In this document: one piece after another, positions 14,438-16,310 of the stretch
How the letters are laid out: every line of letters begins with the position of its first letter
Position numbering within the stretch: the stretch's first letter is position 1
Assembly: GCA_034717985.1 (NCBI GenBank)
Contig: JAYEMH010000014.1
Location: 1 to 16,310, forward strand
Source: JAYEMH01 sp034717985 [NCBI: Candidatus Ratteibacteria bacterium]
GTDB lineage: Bacteria; CAZDME01; JAYEMH01
DNA: 16,310 bases
Reading direction: 5' to 3'
Made by a program: the position numbers and the translations under genes
The notes under the pieces: model-generated
What the model was told of the DNA's origin: nothing
The model's input: only the letters and a program-made list of their open reading frames with translations
Databases searched by the model: none

Positions 14438-14608
14438 CTTACCCTGCATAATCTCTTCCAGAGCCACCGTAGATATCTTGGAAGCGTCACTCTCGACTAA
14501 TTTTGCCGCCCCATCGTTTAACTGCTGAGCCCTTCGTGCCGCTAAAACGGTTAACTTGAAAATACTATCCACTTTCTTAAACAAATCTTCCATTGGCATG
14601 TATAACAT
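14426..14608 (-). CDS. rpoZ: DNA-directed RNA polymerase omega subunit
   Basis: The 60-residue protein is a short omega subunit, which helps beta-prime fold into RNA polymerase and takes part in ppGpp response in some bacteria. KVDSIFKLTVLAARRAQQLNDGA is the conserved N-terminal signature, and STVALEEIMQGKI is the usual end of the core domain. E. coli omega has 91 residues; the C-terminal tail is absent here, as in many lineages. The ATG at 14608 is preceded by GATGAGGT at suitable distance and starts 11 bases after the gmk stop. The gmk-rpoZ-coaBC order is a classic bacterial arrangement. Its stop codon lies in the duplicated flank of the palindromic insertion. Confidence 0.93.
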   Translation of the reverse strand: MLYMPMEDLFKKVDSIFKLTVLAARRAQQLNDGAAKLVESDASKISTVALEEIMQGKIKL

Positions 14609-14619
14609 AAAGCATTACC

Positions 14620-15207
14620 TCATCTGTTTGGCTTGGATTTTTCGAAAGTTATTTTTTCTTCCAACTCTCCTAAAGCCTCTTCTAATTTCCGGTTAGTAAT
14701 TTTATAATCGTATTGACCGGACTGCGCAATTTCCTTTTTGGCGTGGCGAAGCCTTTTTTCGATGTCCTCCCCGGTTTCGGTCTTTCTTTTCTTTAACCGC
14801 TCCTTCAAATCACCAAAAACGGGCGAAACAATGAAAACAGAAACAGCCTCCGGATATTTCTTCTTAATTTGAAGGGCACCTTGAACGTCAATATTTAAAA
14901 CTACATCCTGACTGTTTTTTATTGCTTTGTTCAAGCTATCGCCGGAAGTGCCATACAAAGCTCCGTGCACCTCTGCCCATTCGGCAAAAAAATTCCCTTT
15001 TATTTTTTTTAAAAACTCCTCCCGGCTTATAAAAAAATAATCATGGCCATCCTTTTCCTCCGGGCGGGGAAGACGGGTGGTATAAGAGACGGAAAAATAA
15101 AGATGCGGATTTCGCTCTGCCAGCTTCTGGCAAAGGGTAGTCTTACCGGCGCCGGAAGGGGCAGAAAGGATTAAAATCAAGGCGGATGCTTCCCTCTCCT
15201 TTTTCAT
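14620..15207 (-). CDS. gmk: Guanylate kinase
   Basis: The enzyme phosphorylates GMP to GDP with ATP. The 195 residues include the P-loop SAPSGAGKTTL at about 15-25, the GMP-binding segment SVSYTTRLPRPEEKDGHDYFFI, EWAEVHGALYGTS, and DVVLNIDVQGALQIKKKYPE with the Walker B aspartate. It ends with a lid region rich in basic residues (ERLKKRKTET, EKRLRHAKKE). Length is typical. The ATG overlaps the yicC stop (TAATG), so the two are translationally coupled. Confidence 0.97.
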   Translation of the reverse strand: MKKEREASALILILSAPSGAGKTTLCQKLAERNPHLYFSVSYTTRLPRPEEKDGHDYFFISREEFLKKIKGNFFAEWAEVHGALYGTSGDSLNKAIKNSQDVVLNIDVQGALQIKKKYPEAVSVFIVSPVFGDLKERLKKRKTETGEDIEKRLRHAKKEIAQSGQYDYKITNRKLEEALGELEEKITFEKSKPNR

Positions 15208-16106
15208 TATTCTAAATTCAGGGCTTGTTCGCGAAGTTTCTCTAATTCCGCTTTAATTTTAATGGCGCTTTTGGAAATGTTAATTTCACTGGCTTTATCA
15301 TTCAAGGTATTTATTTCCCGGTTAAGCTCCTGAAGAAAAAAATCAATGTTCTTTCCGCTTGCCCCTTTTGATATAAGCTTGGTTAGAGATTGAAGATGGC
15401 TTTTAATTCGAATTATCTCTTCGGTAAAATCACTCCGGATGAGAACAAAGGCAATCTCTTTTCTCAGGCGATCCTGATTAATCCCCTTTTCCATCCGGAA
15501 TTGTTTTAATTTCTCTTTAATTCTTCCCTTCAATTTGTTTCTATAGCCGGGGATAAATTGTTTGATTCTTGTGATTTCTTTATTTATAAGACCCAGGCGG
15601 CTCCTTATATCCTTCTCTATGCGCCGGCCTTCTTCTTTCCTGGATTTAATCAAATTATCAAGAGCCTTCCTGAGCGCTTTATGAACGGATATACCGGCTT
15701 TTCTCTGCCTTTCCGGAGAGGCGGAAAAATAAAGAACCCCGGGAAAATTCGCTATTAATTCCGGAGGTGCCCCTGAAGGGATGGCTTCGCCTATGCGAAT
15801 GGGGCGCTTGAGTTTCCTTTGAAGCTGTCCTAAATTCTTTTCCAGAGATTGAACTAACTCTTCATTTAATTTAAGCTCTCCCAGCCCCGAACCCGATTTC
15901 TCCCAATAAAGGTTTAAAAAAATCATCCCTCTTTTTATCTTTTTTCTGATTTCCGCTTTAAATTCAGGCTCGAGATATGACAATTCCCGGGGAAGGTTGA
16001 TTCTGGAATCGAGAAAACGATGGTTCACTGATTTTAACTCGATACGAATCTCCCCAAAACTTGAGCGAACGCTTCCCTCTCCATATCCGGTCATACTCTT
16101 TAACAT
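15207..16106 (-). CDS. yicC: YicC/YloC family endoribonuclease
   Basis: The 299-residue protein begins MLKSMTGYGEG, the hallmark of the YicC/YloC family, and includes SVNHRFLDSRINLPRELSYLEPEFKAEIRKKIKRG. The C-terminal domain ends with SDFTEEIIRIKSHL, GKNIDFFLQELNREINTLNDKA and a coiled end. E. coli YicC is a metal-dependent endoribonuclease linked to decay of the small RNA RyhB. AAGGAG lies about 11 bases before the ATG. As first gene behind a strong promoter it leads the nine-gene cluster; yicC-gmk-rpoZ is a widely conserved order. Confidence 0.95.
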   Translation of the reverse strand: MLKSMTGYGEGSVRSSFGEIRIELKSVNHRFLDSRINLPRELSYLEPEFKAEIRKKIKRGMIFLNLYWEKSGSGLGELKLNEELVQSLEKNLGQLQRKLKRPIRIGEAIPSGAPPELIANFPGVLYFSASPERQRKAGISVHKALRKALDNLIKSRKEEGRRIEKDIRSRLGLINKEITRIKQFIPGYRNKLKGRIKEKLKQFRMEKGINQDRLRKEIAFVLIRSDFTEEIIRIKSHLQSLTKLISKGASGKNIDFFLQELNREINTLNDKASEINISKSAIKIKAELEKLREQALNLE

Positions 16107-16141
16107 ATAGATTATATCTCCTTACGTTGAATAGATTTCTA

Positions 16142-16170
16142 AGTCTAACCTAATTAAGGGAATTTGTCAA
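16142..16170 (-). promoter_or_regulatory. Promoter of the yicC-gmk-rpoZ-coa-fumarase-rph-rdgB cluster
   Basis: On the minus strand TTGACA (16165-16170) is followed after 17 bases by TAGACT (16142-16147). The -35 box is perfect and the -10 box differs from consensus at two positions. The yicC ATG is 35 bases downstream of the -10 box, with its ribosome binding site in between. All nine genes run in the same direction, and I found no other clear promoter within the cluster. Confidence 0.75.
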
Positions 16171-16200
16171 GCTCGACTAGGCGAAATGTTATTTAAAAAT

Positions 16201-16245
16201 TAAAAGTGCACAGTTTTAGAGCGATTTAAGTTTTAAAAGTGCACA
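16201..16245. repeat. Duplicated 12-mer TAAAAGTGCACA
   Basis: TAAAAGTGCACA occurs at 16201-16212 and 16234-16245 in the same orientation, 33 bases apart, and each copy contains the palindrome GTGCAC. The pair lies just upstream of the plus-strand gene at 16287. It could be transposase binding sites at an insertion-sequence end or operators of that gene. A TATAAT follows at 16258-16263 without a clear -35 box. Confidence 0.6.
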
Positions 16246-16286
16246 CCTTATCTGCGCTATAATGGAACCCAAAAGGAGGTTTGATT

Positions 16287-16310
16287 ATGGCGCAATTGCA
16301 CAGAAAATTC
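16287..16310 (+). CDS. N-terminal start of a gene leaving the window, possibly a transposase
   Basis: ATG at 16287 follows AAGGAGGT (16273-16280) by six bases, an ideal ribosome binding site, and opens the frame MAQLHRKF to the window end. Only eight residues are visible. I recall similar starts on transposases of uncultured bacteria, and the flanking repeated 12-mers fit an insertion-sequence end, but eight residues cannot establish the family. Confidence 0.5.

Overview
The window suggests an uncultured, moderately AT-rich Gram-negative bacterium. The evidence for an outer membrane is indirect: a 925-residue AsmA-type protein. The housekeeping genes look bacterial and chromosomal. Short palindromic and tandem repeats between genes, and degenerate mobile sequences, resemble what is seen in genomes of candidate phyla such as Omnitrophota. 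That assignment is an inference from general style, not from a marker gene.

Left part (1-6582): accessory region. It starts with the 3' end of an unknown plus-strand gene. Next is a minus-strand DUF4143-type ATPase whose promoter sits so close to the start codon that the mRNA is probably leaderless. Two nearly identical direct repeats (1558-2045 and 6114-6582) each carry a small GIY-YIG nuclease gene; the right one is frameshifted. They enclose about 4 kb with a Schlafen/AlbA_2-type ATPase, an unknown 126-residue protein, an N-terminal fragment that may come from a large helicase, a frameshifted continuation of that fragment, and the C-terminal part of an RNase J-like metallo-beta-lactamase protein. 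A 74-residue plus-strand gene with its own good promoter lies at the right edge. The right repeat runs into the 3' end of tRNA-His. The layout looks like a decaying genomic island beside a tRNA gene.

Middle (6580-9980): a minus-strand tRNA operon Pro(UGG)-Arg(UCU)-His(GUG) with a near-consensus promoter. A divergent plus-strand AsmA-family gene follows; its likely promoter has its -35 box inside a tandem repeat.

Right part (9979-16106): a long minus-strand housekeeping cluster, transcribed in the order yicC, gmk, rpoZ, coaC, coaB, fumarase alpha, fumarase beta, rph, rdgB. A promoter with TTGACA and TAGACT boxes precedes yicC. The cluster combines RNA processing (YicC, RNase PH), nucleotide metabolism and house-cleaning (Gmk, RdgB), an RNA polymerase subunit, coenzyme A synthesis and a class I Fe-S fumarase. 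CoaB and CoaC, usually fused, are separate genes here with a repeat-rich palindromic spacer between them. A 76-bp palindromic element flanked by an 11-bp duplication sits between rpoZ and coaC.

The right edge (16201-16310) holds a repeated 12-mer and the start of a plus-strand gene with a strong ribosome binding site, possibly the left end of an insertion sequence.
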